From NCBI RefSeq assembly GCF_000422885.1, contig NZ_KE383943.1, positions 186,001 through 250,000 on the forward strand: 64,000 bases of DNA. Reading direction: 5' to 3'. Source of the DNA: Ottowia thiooxydans DSM 14619. GTDB taxonomy: Bacteria > Pseudomonadota > Gammaproteobacteria > Burkholderiales > Burkholderiaceae_C. The notes under the pieces were generated by a model. It did not search any database, was not told the origin of the DNA, and saw only the letters and a program-made list of their open reading frames with translations. Both the position numbers and the translations under genes were made by a program. How positions within the stretch are numbered: position 1 is the first letter of the stretch; every line of letters begins with the position of its first letter. Below are positions 27,869-38,861 of this stretch, piece by piece.

Positions 27869-28591
27869 ATGACCAAAGCCAAACCCGCCCATAAGCGCAT
27901 TTTGCTCAAGCTTTCAGGTGAGGCGTTGATGGGAGATGATGCGTTCGGCATCAATCGAGCCACCATCGAGCGCATCGTGCGTGAGATCGCTGAAGTGACG
28001 CACATGGGTGTGCAGGTGGCGGTCGTCATAGGCGGTGGAAATATATTTCGTGGAGTGGCGGGTGGCTCGGTTGGAATGGACCGTGCGACTGCAGACTACA
28101 TGGGTATGCTGGCCACCGTCATGAACGCGTTGGCGCTTGCGGACGCCATGAACAAGAATGGCCTCACGGCCCGTGTCATGTCCGCCATTGCAATCGAGCA
28201 GGTGGTTGAGCCATATGTACGGCCTAAGGCGCTGCAGTACCTGGAAGAGGGCAAAGTAGTGGTGTTTGCGGCGGGTACCGGCAATCCTTTCTTCACAACC
28301 GATACCGCCGCAGCGCTGCGGGGTGCGGAAATTGGTGCAGAATTGGTACTAAAGGCTACCAAGGTGGATGGTGTTTACACCGCCGATCCCCATAAAGACC
28401 CCACAGCAACGCGTTACGCGACACTGACTTTCGACGAAGCCATGAGCCGCAACCTGGGCATCATGGACGCCACTGCGTTTGCCCTTTGCCGTGACCAGAA
28501 ACTCCCGATCAAGGTGTTTTCGATTTTCAAACCGGGCGCGCTCAAGAGCGTGGTGATGGGTGGAGACGAAGGCACCTTGGTGCACGTGTAG
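27869..28591 (+). CDS. pyrH: Uridylate kinase (UMP kinase)
   Basis: 240 residues. Amino-acid-kinase fold with [14 protein letters not shown] at the start, [11 protein letters not shown], the UMP-binding [13 protein letters not shown] and [13 protein letters not shown]. It phosphorylates UMP to UDP. It opens the pyrH-frr-uppS-cdsA-dxr-rseP series. Confidence 0.97.
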   Translation: MTKAKPAHKRILLKLSGEALMGDDAFGINRATIERIVREIAEVTHMGVQVAVVIGGGNIFRGVAGGSVGMDRATADYMGMLATVMNALALADAMNKNGLTARVMSAIAIEQVVEPYVRPKALQYLEEGKVVVFAAGTGNPFFTTDTAAALRGAEIGAELVLKATKVDGVYTADPHKDPTATRYATLTFDEAMSRNLGIMDATAFALCRDQKLPIKVFSIFKPGALKSVVMGGDEGTLVHV

Positions 28592-28694
28592 AACTTACGA
28601 ACAGGGTTCGCCCAGCCGTTTCAGCGGCGTGGCCGCTGCCGAGCTCTCGCGCCGGCTGTAGCGCATGGCGATAATCCCGCATGGAGAAACTCAT

Positions 28695-29255
28695 ATGACA
28701 ATTGCCGACATCAAGCAAACCACGCAAGGCAAGATGGATCAATCCATTGCCGCCTTCAAGAACAACCTGACCAAGATCCGCACTGGCCGTGCGAATCCCG
28801 CTCTCTTGGACACCATCCACGTGGAGTACTACGGCAACCACGTGCCTTTGTCTCAGGTAGCCAATGTGTCCTTGATCGATGCGCGCACCATCAGTGTGCA
28901 GCCATGGGAAAAAGGTATGGGCGCCAAGATCGAGAAAGCCATCCGCGAGAGCGAGCTGGGTTTGAACCCGGCGAGCATGGGCGACCTGATTCGTGTGCCG
29001 ATGCCCATGATGAGCGAAGAGCGTCGCAAGGAAATGACGAAGATCGTGCGTCAGGAAGGCGAAGCGGCCAAAGTATCCATCCGCAACCTCCGCCGCGATG
29101 CCAATGAGGCCGTAAAGAAGCTTGTGAAAGACAAGGAAGCTTCCGAGGACGATCAGAAGCGCGCAGAGGGCGAAGTGCAGAAAGCCACTGACCGGCACAT
29201 TGCTGAAATTGATGCGTTGGTGGTCGCCAAGGAACAGGACATCCTGGCTGTCTAA
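28695..29255 (+). CDS. frr: Ribosome recycling factor
   Basis: 186 residues from ATG 28695 (RBS GGAGAAA); an in-frame ATG at 28665 is not preferred. Conserved segments are [43 protein letters not shown] and [19 protein letters not shown]. It splits post-termination ribosomes together with EF-G. Confidence 0.97.
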   Translation: MTIADIKQTTQGKMDQSIAAFKNNLTKIRTGRANPALLDTIHVEYYGNHVPLSQVANVSLIDARTISVQPWEKGMGAKIEKAIRESELGLNPASMGDLIRVPMPMMSEERRKEMTKIVRQEGEAAKVSIRNLRRDANEAVKKLVKDKEASEDDQKRAEGEVQKATDRHIAEIDALVVAKEQDILAV

Positions 29256-29302
29256 AAAGGCGTGAAAGAATCCTTCATATTCCTCATGTCCACCTCTCCC
29301 GC

Positions 29303-30043
29303 ATGAAAAAATCTCGCCCGCAACTTCCATCCGTGCCGCACCACGTTGCCATCGTGATGGATGGGAATGGGCGTTGGGCGCACCGTCGCCTTCTGCCGAG
29401 AGTCGCTGGGCATCGACAAGGGGTGGAATCGCTACGCCGGTGCATTCGCGCCTGTGCGGAGCGTGGTGTGAAGGTGCTCACGGTGTTCGCCTTCTCGTCC
29501 GAAAACTGGAACCGTCCTTCCGATGAGGTGAGCGGGCTGATGGATTTGCTCGCCACTGCGCTAACGCGGGAAGTACCGGAGCTCAAGAGTGCCGGTATTC
29601 GCCTGCACTTTGTCGGCAGCCGAACCGGGCTATCGGATCGCGTGCGCGCTGGGCTAACGGCTGGAGAGGCCGAGACAGCGGACAATTCGGGCATGGTGCT
29701 TAACGTGTGTTTCAACTATGGTGGGCGCTGGGATATCGCTCAGGCCGCCGCACGTGTGGCTGAGGCGGGCGAGCCGATGACCGAAGAATCGCTCGGCCGT
29801 GCCATGGCGCTGGCGCATGTGCCGGATCCCGATTTGCTGATCCGCACCGGTGGAGAGCAGCGAATCAGTAATTTTCTGCTGTGGCAGTGTGCCTACAGTG
29901 AGTTGTTCTTCAGCGATCACCTCTGGCCTGAGTTTGACGAGGCTGCGCTTGATGATGCGCTGATGGCGTTTGCTCAGCGTGAACGGCGCTTTGGAAAAAC
30001 TTCCGCGCAGGTGGCTCCTAACCGCTCCCAGGCGCTTGCCTGA
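29303..30043 (+). CDS. uppS: Undecaprenyl diphosphate synthase (cis-prenyltransferase)
   Basis: 246 residues. HVAIVMDGNGRWAHRR contains the catalytic Asp, GHRQGVESLRRCIRAC and VLTVFAFSSENWNRP follow, and DLLIRTGGEQRISNFLLWQ closes the active site. It makes the C55 lipid carrier for peptidoglycan and O-antigen. An internal ATG at 29357 is a poorer start. Confidence 0.97.
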   Translation: MKKSRPQLPSVPHHVAIVMDGNGRWAHRRLLPRVAGHRQGVESLRRCIRACAERGVKVLTVFAFSSENWNRPSDEVSGLMDLLATALTREVPELKSAGIRLHFVGSRTGLSDRVRAGLTAGEAETADNSGMVLNVCFNYGGRWDIAQAAARVAEAGEPMTEESLGRAMALAHVPDPDLLIRTGGEQRISNFLLWQCAYSELFFSDHLWPEFDEAALDDALMAFAQRERRFGKTSAQVAPNRSQALA

Positions 30044-30051
30044 GCTTACGC

Positions 30052-30912
30052 ATGCTCAAGCAACGCATCATTACGGCCCTGATCCTGCTGGCAATCCTCC
30101 TGCCGGCCCTGTTTGCTCAATCTCCTGCGCCTTTCGTCGCTTTGTCCCTGGTGCTGATCGCCGCTGCTGCATGGGAGTGGTCGCGCCTGATTGGCTGGAG
30201 AGGCATCACGGCTCTGGCTACTGGCGCGCTGTGTGCTGTCATTTGCGGAGCACTGTGGTGGGGTGGCGCTCTGGAGCAACCCGTGCCGCTCTTGTGGCTG
30301 GCGGCTACGGCGATGGGTGTTCCGGGCGGCGCCTGGCTTATTCAAAGAGGCGTTCCCGGCTGGTCTAAGCTGGGACGCGGCCTGCGCTGGTTTGGCGGTA
30401 TTGCGGTGCTTTGCACAGCATGGTTGGCTCTGGCCCAGGCGCGCATCATTGGGGTCAATTTCCTGCTGTCCATTCTCACTCTGGTTTGGGCCGCAGACGT
30501 GTTCGCGTACTTTTTTGGCCGCGGAATGGGCGGGAAAATTACGCGCTACAAGCTGGCACCCTCCATCAGTCCAGGCAAGAGCTGGGAAGGTGTATGGGGA
30601 GGCATGCTGGGCGTGTTGCTGGTGGCGCTGGTGTGGGTTTGGATCGATCGTGCTTATTCGATCGAAGTCCCCAGCCTGTACACCCGTCTTTTGGAGCGCG
30701 GCGGATGGTTCCTGCTCGCAGGCTGCTTGTTTTTGTCCGCCATGAGTGTGGTGGGTGATTTGGTTGAGTCGCTGGTTAAGCGCAGTGCGGGAGCGAAAGA
30801 CTCAAGCGGGTTGCTGCCGGGCCATGGCGGCGTGCTCGATCGCATAGACGCGCTTTTACCGGTGCTTCCGCTTGCCATGATGTTGGTTTCCGTGGGTAAG
30901 GGTTTGGCGTGA
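30052..30912 (+). CDS. cdsA: Phosphatidate cytidylyltransferase
   Basis: 286 residues with about eight membrane spans. The family signature near the C terminus is complete: VKRSAGAKDSSGLLPGHGG followed by VLDRIDAL. SPGKSWEGVWGG is also typical. It makes CDP-diacylglycerol. The stop overlaps the dxr start (GTGA). Confidence 0.95.
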   Translation: MLKQRIITALILLAILLPALFAQSPAPFVALSLVLIAAAAWEWSRLIGWRGITALATGALCAVICGALWWGGALEQPVPLLWLAATAMGVPGGAWLIQRGVPGWSKLGRGLRWFGGIAVLCTAWLALAQARIIGVNFLLSILTLVWAADVFAYFFGRGMGGKITRYKLAPSISPGKSWEGVWGGMLGVLLVALVWVWIDRAYSIEVPSLYTRLLERGGWFLLAGCLFLSAMSVVGDLVESLVKRSAGAKDSSGLLPGHGGVLDRIDALLPVLPLAMMLVSVGKGLA

Positions 30913-32099
30913 AGACAGGTCAGAAGCAGCGCGTTGCTATTTTGGGATCCACCGGATCCATAGGCACCAATACCCTGGACGTCATTGCCCGCCATCCGGA
31001 AAGGTTCGAAGTGGCGGCGCTCACCGCAGCGACCCAGGTTGACGTCATGCTGGCGCAGGTGGCGCGCTTCAAGCCCCGTATTGCGATCATGGCGAGCGAA
31101 GAGCATGGCCGTGCCTTGGCAGAAAAAATCAAGCAAAGCGGTTTACCTACTGTGGTGGCAGCAGGTCCGGCTGCCATAGAAAGCATCGCTAGCGACGAAA
31201 ACATTGATACCGTCATGGCGGCCATCGTCGGTGCTGCCGGCTTGGCTCCGTGTCTTGCTGCCGCACGTGCGGGTAAGCGCTTGCTGCTCGCCAACAAGGA
31301 AGCCTTGGTGGTGGGGGGCCAGTTGTTCATGCACGCTGTGCGTGACGGCGGCGCCACGTTGCTGCCGATAGATAGCGAACATTCCGCGATCTTCCAATGC
31401 CTGCCGGAAGACCCTGCTACATGGTCTGCCCGCATCGACCGCATTCATCTCACCTCTTCGGGTGGGCCTTTTCGGCAACTGCCCTTGTCCGAGCTTGCAA
31501 GTGTGACGCCAGAGCAAGCCTGTGCGCATCCAAATTTTGCGATGGGCAGGAAAATCTCGGTCGATTCAGCCACCATGATGAACAAGGCGCTTGAGGTGAT
31601 TGAAGCTCGGTGGTTGTTTGATCTCGCGCCTGAGCAGATCGAAGTGGTGGTCCATCCGCAGCAGATCATTCACTCGATGGTCGAATTCACTGACGCCTCG
31701 GTGTTGGCGCAGTTGGGCACCCCGGACATGCGCGTGCCCATCGCTTACGGACTTTCCTGGCCGGAACGGATCGAAAGCGGTGCGGCGCGGCTGGATTTTT
31801 CCCGACTCGCGGGCTTGCATTTCGAAGCTCCCAGCCGCGAGCAATTTCCAGGTCTTTTTCTGTCCTGGGACGCTCTGCAAGCACCGGAAGGCACGACCGC
31901 CGTGCTGAACGCAGCCAACGAGATTGCTGTGGCCGCGTTTCTGGAGCGGCGGATAGGATTTGCCGACATCCATGCGGTCAATGCATCCACACTGGCTGAT
32001 GTCGTACCAACCGCTTTGGCATCCCTGACGGATCTGCTTGGGTTGGATGCAGCGGCGCGGCGCGCTGCTGAAGCCGAAGTTCGTCGCCGTACGCGCTGA
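30909..32099 (+). CDS. dxr: 1-deoxy-D-xylulose 5-phosphate reductoisomerase
   Basis: 396 residues from GTG 30909. The NADPH loop ILGSTGSIGTNTLDVI, AANKEALVVGG-type LLANKEALVVGG, the metal/substrate site IDSEHSAIFQCL and NFAMGRKISVDSATMMNKAL are all present. It is the second step of the MEP isoprenoid pathway, which feeds UppS. Confidence 0.97.
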   Translation: MKTGQKQRVAILGSTGSIGTNTLDVIARHPERFEVAALTAATQVDVMLAQVARFKPRIAIMASEEHGRALAEKIKQSGLPTVVAAGPAAIESIASDENIDTVMAAIVGAAGLAPCLAAARAGKRLLLANKEALVVGGQLFMHAVRDGGATLLPIDSEHSAIFQCLPEDPATWSARIDRIHLTSSGGPFRQLPLSELASVTPEQACAHPNFAMGRKISVDSATMMNKALEVIEARWLFDLAPEQIEVVVHPQQIIHSMVEFTDASVLAQLGTPDMRVPIAYGLSWPERIESGAARLDFSRLAGLHFEAPSREQFPGLFLSWDALQAPEGTTAVLNAANEIAVAAFLERRIGFADIHAVNASTLADVVPTALASLTDLLGLDAAARRAAEAEVRRRTR

Positions 32100-32120
32100 T
32101 TGAATGCTGAGGTTTCATCC

Positions 32121-33497
32121 ATGTTGCTAACTTTGATTGCCTTTTTCGTCGCGCTTGGAGTGCTGATTGCCGTGCACGAGTGGGGCCACTACCGCATGGC
32201 GGTGGCTTGCGGCGTCAAGGTGCTGCGTTTCTCGGTAGGCTTTGGCCGCCCCCTGGCGCGTTGGCGTCCCAAGAACCAACGGCCGGGCCAGGATACCGAG
32301 TTCGTTCTTGGCGCACTTCCTCTCGGTGGCTATGTGAAGATGCTCGATGAGCGCGAAGCGCCGGTGGACCCCGAGGACCGACATTTAGCGTTCAACACCC
32401 AGCCCCTGCGATCTCGCGCCCTGATTGTGGCCGCGGGGCCCGTGGCCAATCTGGTCCTGGCGGCGCTGCTCTATGCGCTCGTGAATTGGATCGGTGTGGA
32501 TGAACCGAGGGCTGTGTTGGCTCCTCCTGTGGCGGGTTCGATCGCAGAGCGCGCGGGCTTAAGTGGCGGGGAACTGGTGCGCCGTGCGGCATTGGCCGGT
32601 GATGAGCTAGAGCCCATGGCCTCGTTTGAAAGCCTGCGATGGATTTTGACTCGCGGCGCTCTCGACCGCCGTGATGTCATGCTGGAGGTCGCGCAGAGCG
32701 AAGAAGGGCGTGGTCGCGAATTGCTCTTGCCCCTCTCCGGGCTGGATGTGAACGAGGTTGACGCACGGTTATTCCGCAGTATTGGGATCACTTCGCCCCT
32801 TACCCGGCCGGAGATTGGCGAGTTGTCTGATACCGGCGCTGCGCGTCGGGCGGGCTTGCAGCCACGTGATCTAGTGCGCAAGATCGGCAACACCGTCATC
32901 GCAGATGGTCAGCAATTGCGCGAGTTGATCCGCGCCTCCGCCAAGGATGGCCCGCCGCCTGCCACGGTGTGGCAAATTGAGCGGGCCGGCCGAGAGCTTT
33001 CAATAGAAGTGCAGCCAGAGCTCAAGGAAGAGGGCGGGCAGCGAATTGGCCGCATAGGTGCCTACGTGGGGGGCGCGCCGGATATGACCTTGGTGCGGCT
33101 TGGCCCCCTGGATGGCTTGTGGGCGGGTGTTTCGCGAGTTTGGGAGGTCTCCGCGCTATCCCTTCGGCTGCTTGGCCGGATGGTGACGGGAGAGCTTTCT
33201 CTCAAGAACCTGAGCGGGCCCATCGCCATTGCCGACTACGCCGGTAAATCGGCCAGTTTAGGTTTGACTTACTATCTAGCCTTTCTCGCTTTCATCAGCG
33301 TCAGCCTGGGTGTACTCAACCTGTTGCCTATTCCTGTCCTCGACGGCGGACACCTGATGTATTATCTTTGGGAGATGGTCACGGGCAAGCCCGTTTCCGG
33401 TGTCTGGCTCGATCGCCTTCAATACGTGGGTATGTTTTTGCTGCTATCCATGATGGCGATCGCGATGTACAACGATGTCGCCAACCGCCTAGGCTGA
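32121..33497 (+). CDS. rseP: RseP site-2 intramembrane metalloprotease
   Basis: 458 residues from ATG 32121. HEWGH (19-23) in the first membrane span binds zinc, the periplasmic part has PDZ domains (SDTGAARRAGLQPRDLVRKI), and NLLPIPVLDGGHL near the C terminus supplies the third ligand. It cleaves anti-sigma-E-type factors and remnant signal peptides. It precedes bamA, as in many proteobacteria. Confidence 0.95.
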   Translation: MLLTLIAFFVALGVLIAVHEWGHYRMAVACGVKVLRFSVGFGRPLARWRPKNQRPGQDTEFVLGALPLGGYVKMLDEREAPVDPEDRHLAFNTQPLRSRALIVAAGPVANLVLAALLYALVNWIGVDEPRAVLAPPVAGSIAERAGLSGGELVRRAALAGDELEPMASFESLRWILTRGALDRRDVMLEVAQSEEGRGRELLLPLSGLDVNEVDARLFRSIGITSPLTRPEIGELSDTGAARRAGLQPRDLVRKIGNTVIADGQQLRELIRASAKDGPPPATVWQIERAGRELSIEVQPELKEEGGQRIGRIGAYVGGAPDMTLVRLGPLDGLWAGVSRVWEVSALSLRLLGRMVTGELSLKNLSGPIAIADYAGKSASLGLTYYLAFLAFISVSLGVLNLLPIPVLDGGHLMYYLWEMVTGKPVSGVWLDRLQYVGMFLLLSMMAIAMYNDVANRLG

Positions 33498-33542
33498 TTC
33501 TTTTCCCGGTCTGTTCTGAACCCGGCTCCAATACACTTGCTC

Positions 33543-35840
33543 ATGAAGTTACTAGCTCACCATTTACGCTTGCGCACCGTGGCCTCGTTCGTTTCGCTAG
33601 CCTTTGCCGCACAAATGGCTTGGGCGGTTGATCCGTTCACCGTCGCAGATATCCGGGTCGAAGGGCTTCAGCGCGTCGAACCCGGCACCGTTTTCGCATC
33701 TATGCCCGTGCGCGTAGGCGAAACTTACAACGATGACAAGGGCACTTCGGCGATCCGTTCGCTGTTTGCCCTGGGCCTTTTTACCGATGTTCGGCTTGAG
33801 GTCAATGGCAACGTTCTGGTCGTGATTGTGCAAGAGCGCCCGACCGTCGCTTCCGTAGAGTTCGCGGGAAACAAGGAATTCAGCAAGGAAATTCTGCAGG
33901 GCGCCCTGCGCGATGCCGGCCTCGCTGCCGGACGCCCCTACGATAAGGCGCTGGCCGATCGTGCTGAGCAAGAGCTCAAGCGCCAATACATCAACCGCAG
34001 CCTCTACGGTGCAGAAATCGTCACCACGGTGACGCCAACCGAGCGCAATCAGGTCAATCTGACGTTCAACGTCACCGAAGGGCGTACGGCACGCATTAAA
34101 GATATCGACATCGTCGGCAACAAGGCGTTCTCCACGGGCACCCTCAAGGATTTGTTCGATCTGGACACCGGTGGCTGGATGAGCTGGTACAGCAAGAGCG
34201 ATCAGTATTCACGCGCCAAGCTGAACGCTGATCTGGAGGCTTTGCGCTCCTACTACCTTGCACGTGGCTATCTTGATTTCAGTATTGACTCCACCCAGGT
34301 GGCCATGTCGCCTGACAAGGAGTCCATCTCCATCACCGTGAACATCACCGAGGGTGATCGGTTTGTCGTCTCCGGTATCTCACTGGGTGGAAATTACCTG
34401 GAAAAAGAAGATGAGTTCAAGTCGCTCATCACCATCAAGCCAGGGGAGGCTTACAACGCCGACCAAGTGGCGCAAACCGTCAAGGCATTTACTGATCACT
34501 TCGGAAACTACGGCTTTGCGTTCGCTAGCGTAGAACCTCGTCCGGAGGTGGACCGTGCGAACAATCGGGTGGCCATCGTGCTGCAGGCTGATCCTTCCCG
34601 CAGGGCCTATGTGCGGCGTATCAATATTCAGGGCAATGCCAAGACCCGCGACGAAGTGGTCCGGCGCGAATTTCGTCAATTCGAATCTTCCTGGTATGAC
34701 GCAGAGAAGATCAAGCTCTCCCGTGACCGAGTCGACCGTCTGGGCTACTTCACCGAGCTTTCCATTACCTCCGCCGAGGTGCCAGGCGCTCCAGATCAGG
34801 TGGATCTGACCGTTGAGCTGAAGGAAAAACCCACGGGCAGTATTTCCGTTGGCGCGGGCTACTCGTCCGCTGAAAAAGTATCGTTGACCTTCGGTCTCAC
34901 GCAAGACAACCTGTTCGGCTCCGGCAACCGGCTGGATCTGCAGCTCAATACCGGCAAATACAACCGCACGGCCGTGGTGAGCGCAACGGATCCCTACTTC
35001 ACGGCCAACGGCATCTCCCGCACGGTGGATCTGTTCTACAAGAGCCAGAAGCCCTATCAAGATCAGGGCGGAAATTACACGCTGATCACTATGGGTGGTG
35101 GCTTGAAATTTGGCGTGCCGTTGACCGAGCTGGATACCCTCTACGTGGGCATCAACGCTGAGCGCACGCGGATTAATCCCGGCACCAACATTCCGGCTGC
35201 TTACCTGGCCTACGCGGAGCGCTTTGGCTACTCGAGCACGTCTTTCCCCTTTACCTTGGGCTGGTCGCGCGATTCACGTGACAGCGCACTGGCGCCTAAC
35301 GCTGGCCGCTATCAGCGCTTGTTAGGAGAGTTGGGTCTGCTGGGTGACGCGCGTTACTTCAAGGCCAACTATCAGTATCAACAATACATTCCGCTCTCCA
35401 AGCGCTATACCTTGGCATTTAACGGCGAAGTGGGCTGGGGCAAGGGCTTGAGCGGCAGGCCATTCCCGGTGTTCAAGAATTTCTATTCCGGCGGCCTTGG
35501 CTCCGTTCGTGGGTACGAGCAATCCACGCTGGGTCCGCGCGACGTGACCGGCGCCTTCATCGGCGGAACGCGCAAGGTGACTCTCAATACGGAGTTCATC
35601 ACGCCTTTCCCTGGCGTAGGTAATGACCGAACCCTTCGGCTGTTTGGTTTCGTCGATATCGGCGGCTTGTATGGTGAGGGTGAGAAGCTGAGCGCATCTG
35701 GATTGCGCGCTTCCACCGGCATCGGCTTTAGCTGGATATCTCCACTCGGGCCGCTGCGTTTTGCTTTTGCCGTGCCAATTCGCAAACAGCCGGGCGATAG
35801 AATCCAAAAATTGCAATTCCAGATCGGGACCTCGTTTTGA
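33543..35840 (+). CDS. bamA: Outer-membrane protein assembly factor BamA
   Basis: 765 residues from ATG 33543. The signal peptide ends at AWA (26-28). Five POTRA domains span about 29-430, then the Omp85 barrel with the conserved L6 motif SVRGYEQ (VRGF/Y) and a C-terminal Phe (IGTSF). It is the core of the BAM complex. Its stop overlaps the skp start by one base. Confidence 0.97.
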   Translation: MKLLAHHLRLRTVASFVSLAFAAQMAWAVDPFTVADIRVEGLQRVEPGTVFASMPVRVGETYNDDKGTSAIRSLFALGLFTDVRLEVNGNVLVVIVQERPTVASVEFAGNKEFSKEILQGALRDAGLAAGRPYDKALADRAEQELKRQYINRSLYGAEIVTTVTPTERNQVNLTFNVTEGRTARIKDIDIVGNKAFSTGTLKDLFDLDTGGWMSWYSKSDQYSRAKLNADLEALRSYYLARGYLDFSIDSTQVAMSPDKESISITVNITEGDRFVVSGISLGGNYLEKEDEFKSLITIKPGEAYNADQVAQTVKAFTDHFGNYGFAFASVEPRPEVDRANNRVAIVLQADPSRRAYVRRINIQGNAKTRDEVVRREFRQFESSWYDAEKIKLSRDRVDRLGYFTELSITSAEVPGAPDQVDLTVELKEKPTGSISVGAGYSSAEKVSLTFGLTQDNLFGSGNRLDLQLNTGKYNRTAVVSATDPYFTANGISRTVDLFYKSQKPYQDQGGNYTLITMGGGLKFGVPLTELDTLYVGINAERTRINPGTNIPAAYLAYAERFGYSSTSFPFTLGWSRDSRDSALAPNAGRYQRLLGELGLLGDARYFKANYQYQQYIPLSKRYTLAFNGEVGWGKGLSGRPFPVFKNFYSGGLGSVRGYEQSTLGPRDVTGAFIGGTRKVTLNTEFITPFPGVGNDRTLRLFGFVDIGGLYGEGEKLSASGLRASTGIGFSWISPLGPLRFAFAVPIRKQPGDRIQKLQFQIGTSF

Positions 35841-36355
35841 TGAAGTTGACATTCCGTTGCGTGACAGTTGCGGCGATGGCCTGCGCCGCTTTGATGGCGC
35901 ACCCGGCCATGGCCCAGGAGAACGTGCGCATCGGGTTCGTGAACACGGACCGCATGCTGCGTGAGGCTACTCCCGCCAAAGCGGCGCAAACCAAGCTGGA
36001 GCAGGAGTTCTCTCGCCGGGAAAAAGAGCTTGATACGGCTGGTGCGGCCCTGAAAACCGCCTCCGATCGTTTCGAGCGTGAGTCACCCACACTGAACGAT
36101 ACCCAGCGTCAAACGCGTCAGCGTCAGTTGGTGGATCAAGACCGCGAGTTTCAGCGGCGTCGTCGCGAATTCCAGGAAGATCTGAATTCACGTAAGAGTG
36201 AAGAGCTTCAACAAGTGCTGGACCGCGCCAATCGCGTGGTGCGGCAGGTTGCGGAAGCCGAGAAGTACGACGTTATCCTCCAGGAAGCGGTGTATATCAA
36301 CCCCCGTCTGGACATCACCGATAAGGTGATCAAGGCGCTGAACAGCGCCAAGTGA
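35840..36355 (+). CDS. skp: Periplasmic chaperone Skp (OmpH)
   Basis: 171 residues from ATG 35840 (TTG 35837 is possible). The signal peptide ends at AMA. The rest is Gln/Arg/Glu-rich and helical, as expected for the tentacle coiled coils, with [14 protein letters not shown] at the mature start and VIKALNSAK at the end. It delivers unfolded outer-membrane proteins to BamA, encoded directly upstream. Confidence 0.93.
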   Translation: MKLTFRCVTVAAMACAALMAHPAMAQENVRIGFVNTDRMLREATPAKAAQTKLEQEFSRREKELDTAGAALKTASDRFERESPTLNDTQRQTRQRQLVDQDREFQRRRREFQEDLNSRKSEELQQVLDRANRVVRQVAEAEKYDVILQEAVYINPRLDITDKVIKALNSAK

Positions 36356-37341
36356 GCCTGGTGAGTTTGAGAGTCGGCGCCATCGTCGAAGCCCTCGGCG
36401 GAGAGCTGTTTGGTGACTCAGAGCGCATCGTCACGCGTCTAGCCCCGCTGGAAAATGCGGAAGCCAGCGAGCTCAGCTATCTGGTTAATCCGAAGCTTGC
36501 GCACCTGCTGACCAAGACCCGCGCCGGCTGCGTGGTGGTCGCACCTGCGCAAGCCGAAGAAGCCAAACAGCGTGGCGACTGTATCGTCACCTCAGATCCT
36601 CATCTTTACTTCGCACGGATTACCCAGTTGTGGAAGAAGGTGAGTGGCCGTGTTCCTTCTCCGGGTGTTCACCCGAGCGCCGTAGTCGAAGAGGGCGCTT
36701 GGATTGACGCCAGTGCGAGCGTGGGTGCGCTCTGCTTTATCGGACGCGGCGCGCGAATCGGCGCCAACACGGTGTTGAAGGAACGCGTCACATTGGCCGA
36801 AGACTGCGTGATTGGCGAGCGCTGCCTGATCCAGAGCGGGGCCGTCATCGGTGGTGATGGGTTCGGTTTCGCCCACCATGAGGGTGCGTGGATCAAGATT
36901 GAGCAGCTCGGGGCCGTTCGGATAGGCGACGACGTGGAAATTGGCGCCAACACCTGCATAGATCGTGGCGCCTTGGATGACACTGTGATCGAAGACGGCG
37001 TCAAGCTCGACAACCTGATTCAGATCGGGCACAACACACACATTGGCAAGCACACTGCGATGGCCGGTTGCGTGGGCGTAGCCGGTAGCGCGCGAATTGG
37101 TGCGCACTGCACAGTGGGGGGGGCTGGCATGATTCTCGGGCACCTCACCATCGCCGATAACGTGCACATATCTTCGGCCTCAATCGTCACCCGCTCCATC
37201 CTCAAGCCTGGGCACTACACCGGCTTCTTCCCGATTGACGAGAACGCGGCCTGGGAAAAGAACGCCGCCACACTCAAGAATATTCACAGCCTGCGTGAAC
37301 GGCTCAAACGTCTCGAGGCCCTGTTCCCCAAAGATCGCTAA
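36352..37341 (+). CDS. lpxD: UDP-3-O-(3-hydroxyacyl)glucosamine N-acyltransferase
   Basis: 329 residues from GTG 36352, which overlaps the skp stop; GTG 36361 is an alternative. An N-terminal uridine-binding domain precedes a left-handed beta helix of hexapeptide repeats ([59 protein letters not shown]). It performs the third step of lipid A synthesis. Confidence 0.96.
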   Translation: MSLVSLRVGAIVEALGGELFGDSERIVTRLAPLENAEASELSYLVNPKLAHLLTKTRAGCVVVAPAQAEEAKQRGDCIVTSDPHLYFARITQLWKKVSGRVPSPGVHPSAVVEEGAWIDASASVGALCFIGRGARIGANTVLKERVTLAEDCVIGERCLIQSGAVIGGDGFGFAHHEGAWIKIEQLGAVRIGDDVEIGANTCIDRGALDDTVIEDGVKLDNLIQIGHNTHIGKHTAMAGCVGVAGSARIGAHCTVGGAGMILGHLTIADNVHISSASIVTRSILKPGHYTGFFPIDENAAWEKNAATLKNIHSLRERLKRLEALFPKDR

Positions 37342-37495
37342 GGTCCAGGCTAGGGCGTGAACACGTCCTGGTGTCTTTGCGAGGGTAGACCTCGGGATGA
37401 TCGTCAACACGCGCTCATGGGCTGGGGCATGGCTTGTGCACTGCGGGCGTCTGTACAATCCCTCCCCAATGGCTAACCCTATCGAAGCAACGGGT

Positions 37496-37939
37496 ATGTT
37501 GGATATCCATCAGATCCTTACCAAACTGCCGCACCGCTACCCTTTCCTTCTGGTCGATCGAGTACTCGATGTAGATCTGCAGGCAAAGACGCTGCGTGCG
37601 CTTAAAAACGTGACGGTCAATGAACCCTTCTTCGGAGGACATTTTCCGAAAAGACCCGTCATGCCTGGCGTCCTGATCCTTGAAGCCCTGGCGCAAGCTT
37701 CGGCTCTGCTTTCCTTCCAGACTGAAGGGATCACGCTCGACGACGACACCGTTTTCTACTTCGTAGGGATCGATGGCGCGCGTTTCAAGCGCCCTGTGGA
37801 GCCTGGTGATCAACTTGTTTTGCACGCGGCCCTCGATCGTGTGCGCGCTGGCATCTACAAATTCAATTGCAAAGCCACCGTAGGAGAAGGCATGGCTTGC
37901 GAAGCAACGCTCATGTGCACCATGAGAAAGGTCAAATGA
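37496..37939 (+). CDS. fabZ: 3-hydroxyacyl-ACP dehydratase FabZ
   Basis: 147 residues from ATG 37496, which gives the family-typical start [20 protein letters not shown] 37469 is an alternative. The hot-dog fold has the active-site His in [12 protein letters not shown] and the Glu in [15 protein letters not shown]. It supplies acyl chains next to the lpx genes. Confidence 0.96.
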   Translation: MLDIHQILTKLPHRYPFLLVDRVLDVDLQAKTLRALKNVTVNEPFFGGHFPKRPVMPGVLILEALAQASALLSFQTEGITLDDDTVFYFVGIDGARFKRPVEPGDQLVLHAALDRVRAGIYKFNCKATVGEGMACEATLMCTMRKVK

Positions 37940-38029
37940 CCGCTCTCGTGTCGTCATCCCCGCCTCGGGGGATGGCTAAGGGCGGTTGGCTCTTCGCCGA
38001 GTGAGTGGTGGCACATCGTACTGATTGAT

Positions 38030-38818
38030 ATGCAGCAGATCCATCCCACCGCCCTGATCGATCCCCAGGCAGATCTCCATGAGAGTGTGGCCGTAGGTGC
38101 CTACAGCATCATCGGCCCGAACGTACGCATCGGTGCGGGTACCACGATTGGCCCCCACTGCGTCATCGAAGGACACACCACGCTGGGTCAAGGTAACCAG
38201 ATTTTCCAGTTCGCCAGTATTGGCGCTGCCCCGCAGGATAAAAAATACCGCGGCGAACCCACGCGGCTGGAAATCGGCGATGGCAATACCATTCGCGAGT
38301 TCGTCACCATCAACACGGGTACCGTGCAAGACACGGGAGTGACCCGTCTGGGCGACGACAACTGGATCATGGCCTACGTGCACATTGCACACGATTGCCA
38401 TCTGGGTAACCATATCATCATGGCCAACGCGGCGACGCTGGGCGGACATGTGCATCTGGACGATTGGGTGTTCGTCGGTGGTTTAACGGGCATTCACCAG
38501 TTTGTGCGCGTGGGTGCCCATGCCATGACGGGTTTTCAAACCCGGCTGTCACAGGATCTACCTCCTTTCGTCACGGCGGCAGGCAATCCCGCCGAAGCGC
38601 AAAGCATCAATGCGGAGGGGCTCAAGCGCCGTGGTTATTCTGCGGAGCGCATCACCCTGATCAAGCAGATGCACCGCTTGCTCTATCGCAAGGGTTTGAC
38701 ACTGGAAGCGGCTCGCCAGCAAATCGATGCGCTGCGCGGTGAATTGGCAGATGCAGATGCGGATATCGCTTTGATGCAGGATTTTTTGACCAACGCTTCT
38801 CGCGGAATCGTTCGTTGA
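38030..38818 (+). CDS. lpxA: UDP-N-acetylglucosamine O-acyltransferase
   Basis: 262 residues. Hexapeptide-repeat beta helix with [35 protein letters not shown] (catalytic His in the HIAHDC region) and [20 protein letters not shown], then the C-terminal helical domain (GFSAERI-like [19 protein letters not shown]). It is the first step of lipid A synthesis. Confidence 0.97.
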   Translation: MQQIHPTALIDPQADLHESVAVGAYSIIGPNVRIGAGTTIGPHCVIEGHTTLGQGNQIFQFASIGAAPQDKKYRGEPTRLEIGDGNTIREFVTINTGTVQDTGVTRLGDDNWIMAYVHIAHDCHLGNHIIMANAATLGGHVHLDDWVFVGGLTGIHQFVRVGAHAMTGFQTRLSQDLPPFVTAAGNPAEAQSINAEGLKRRGYSAERITLIKQMHRLLYRKGLTLEAARQQIDALRGELADADADIALMQDFLTNASRGIVR

Positions 38819-38861
38819 TTTGACAAAAGGCCGCAATAGGCCGGACCTGGGTTAGACATAA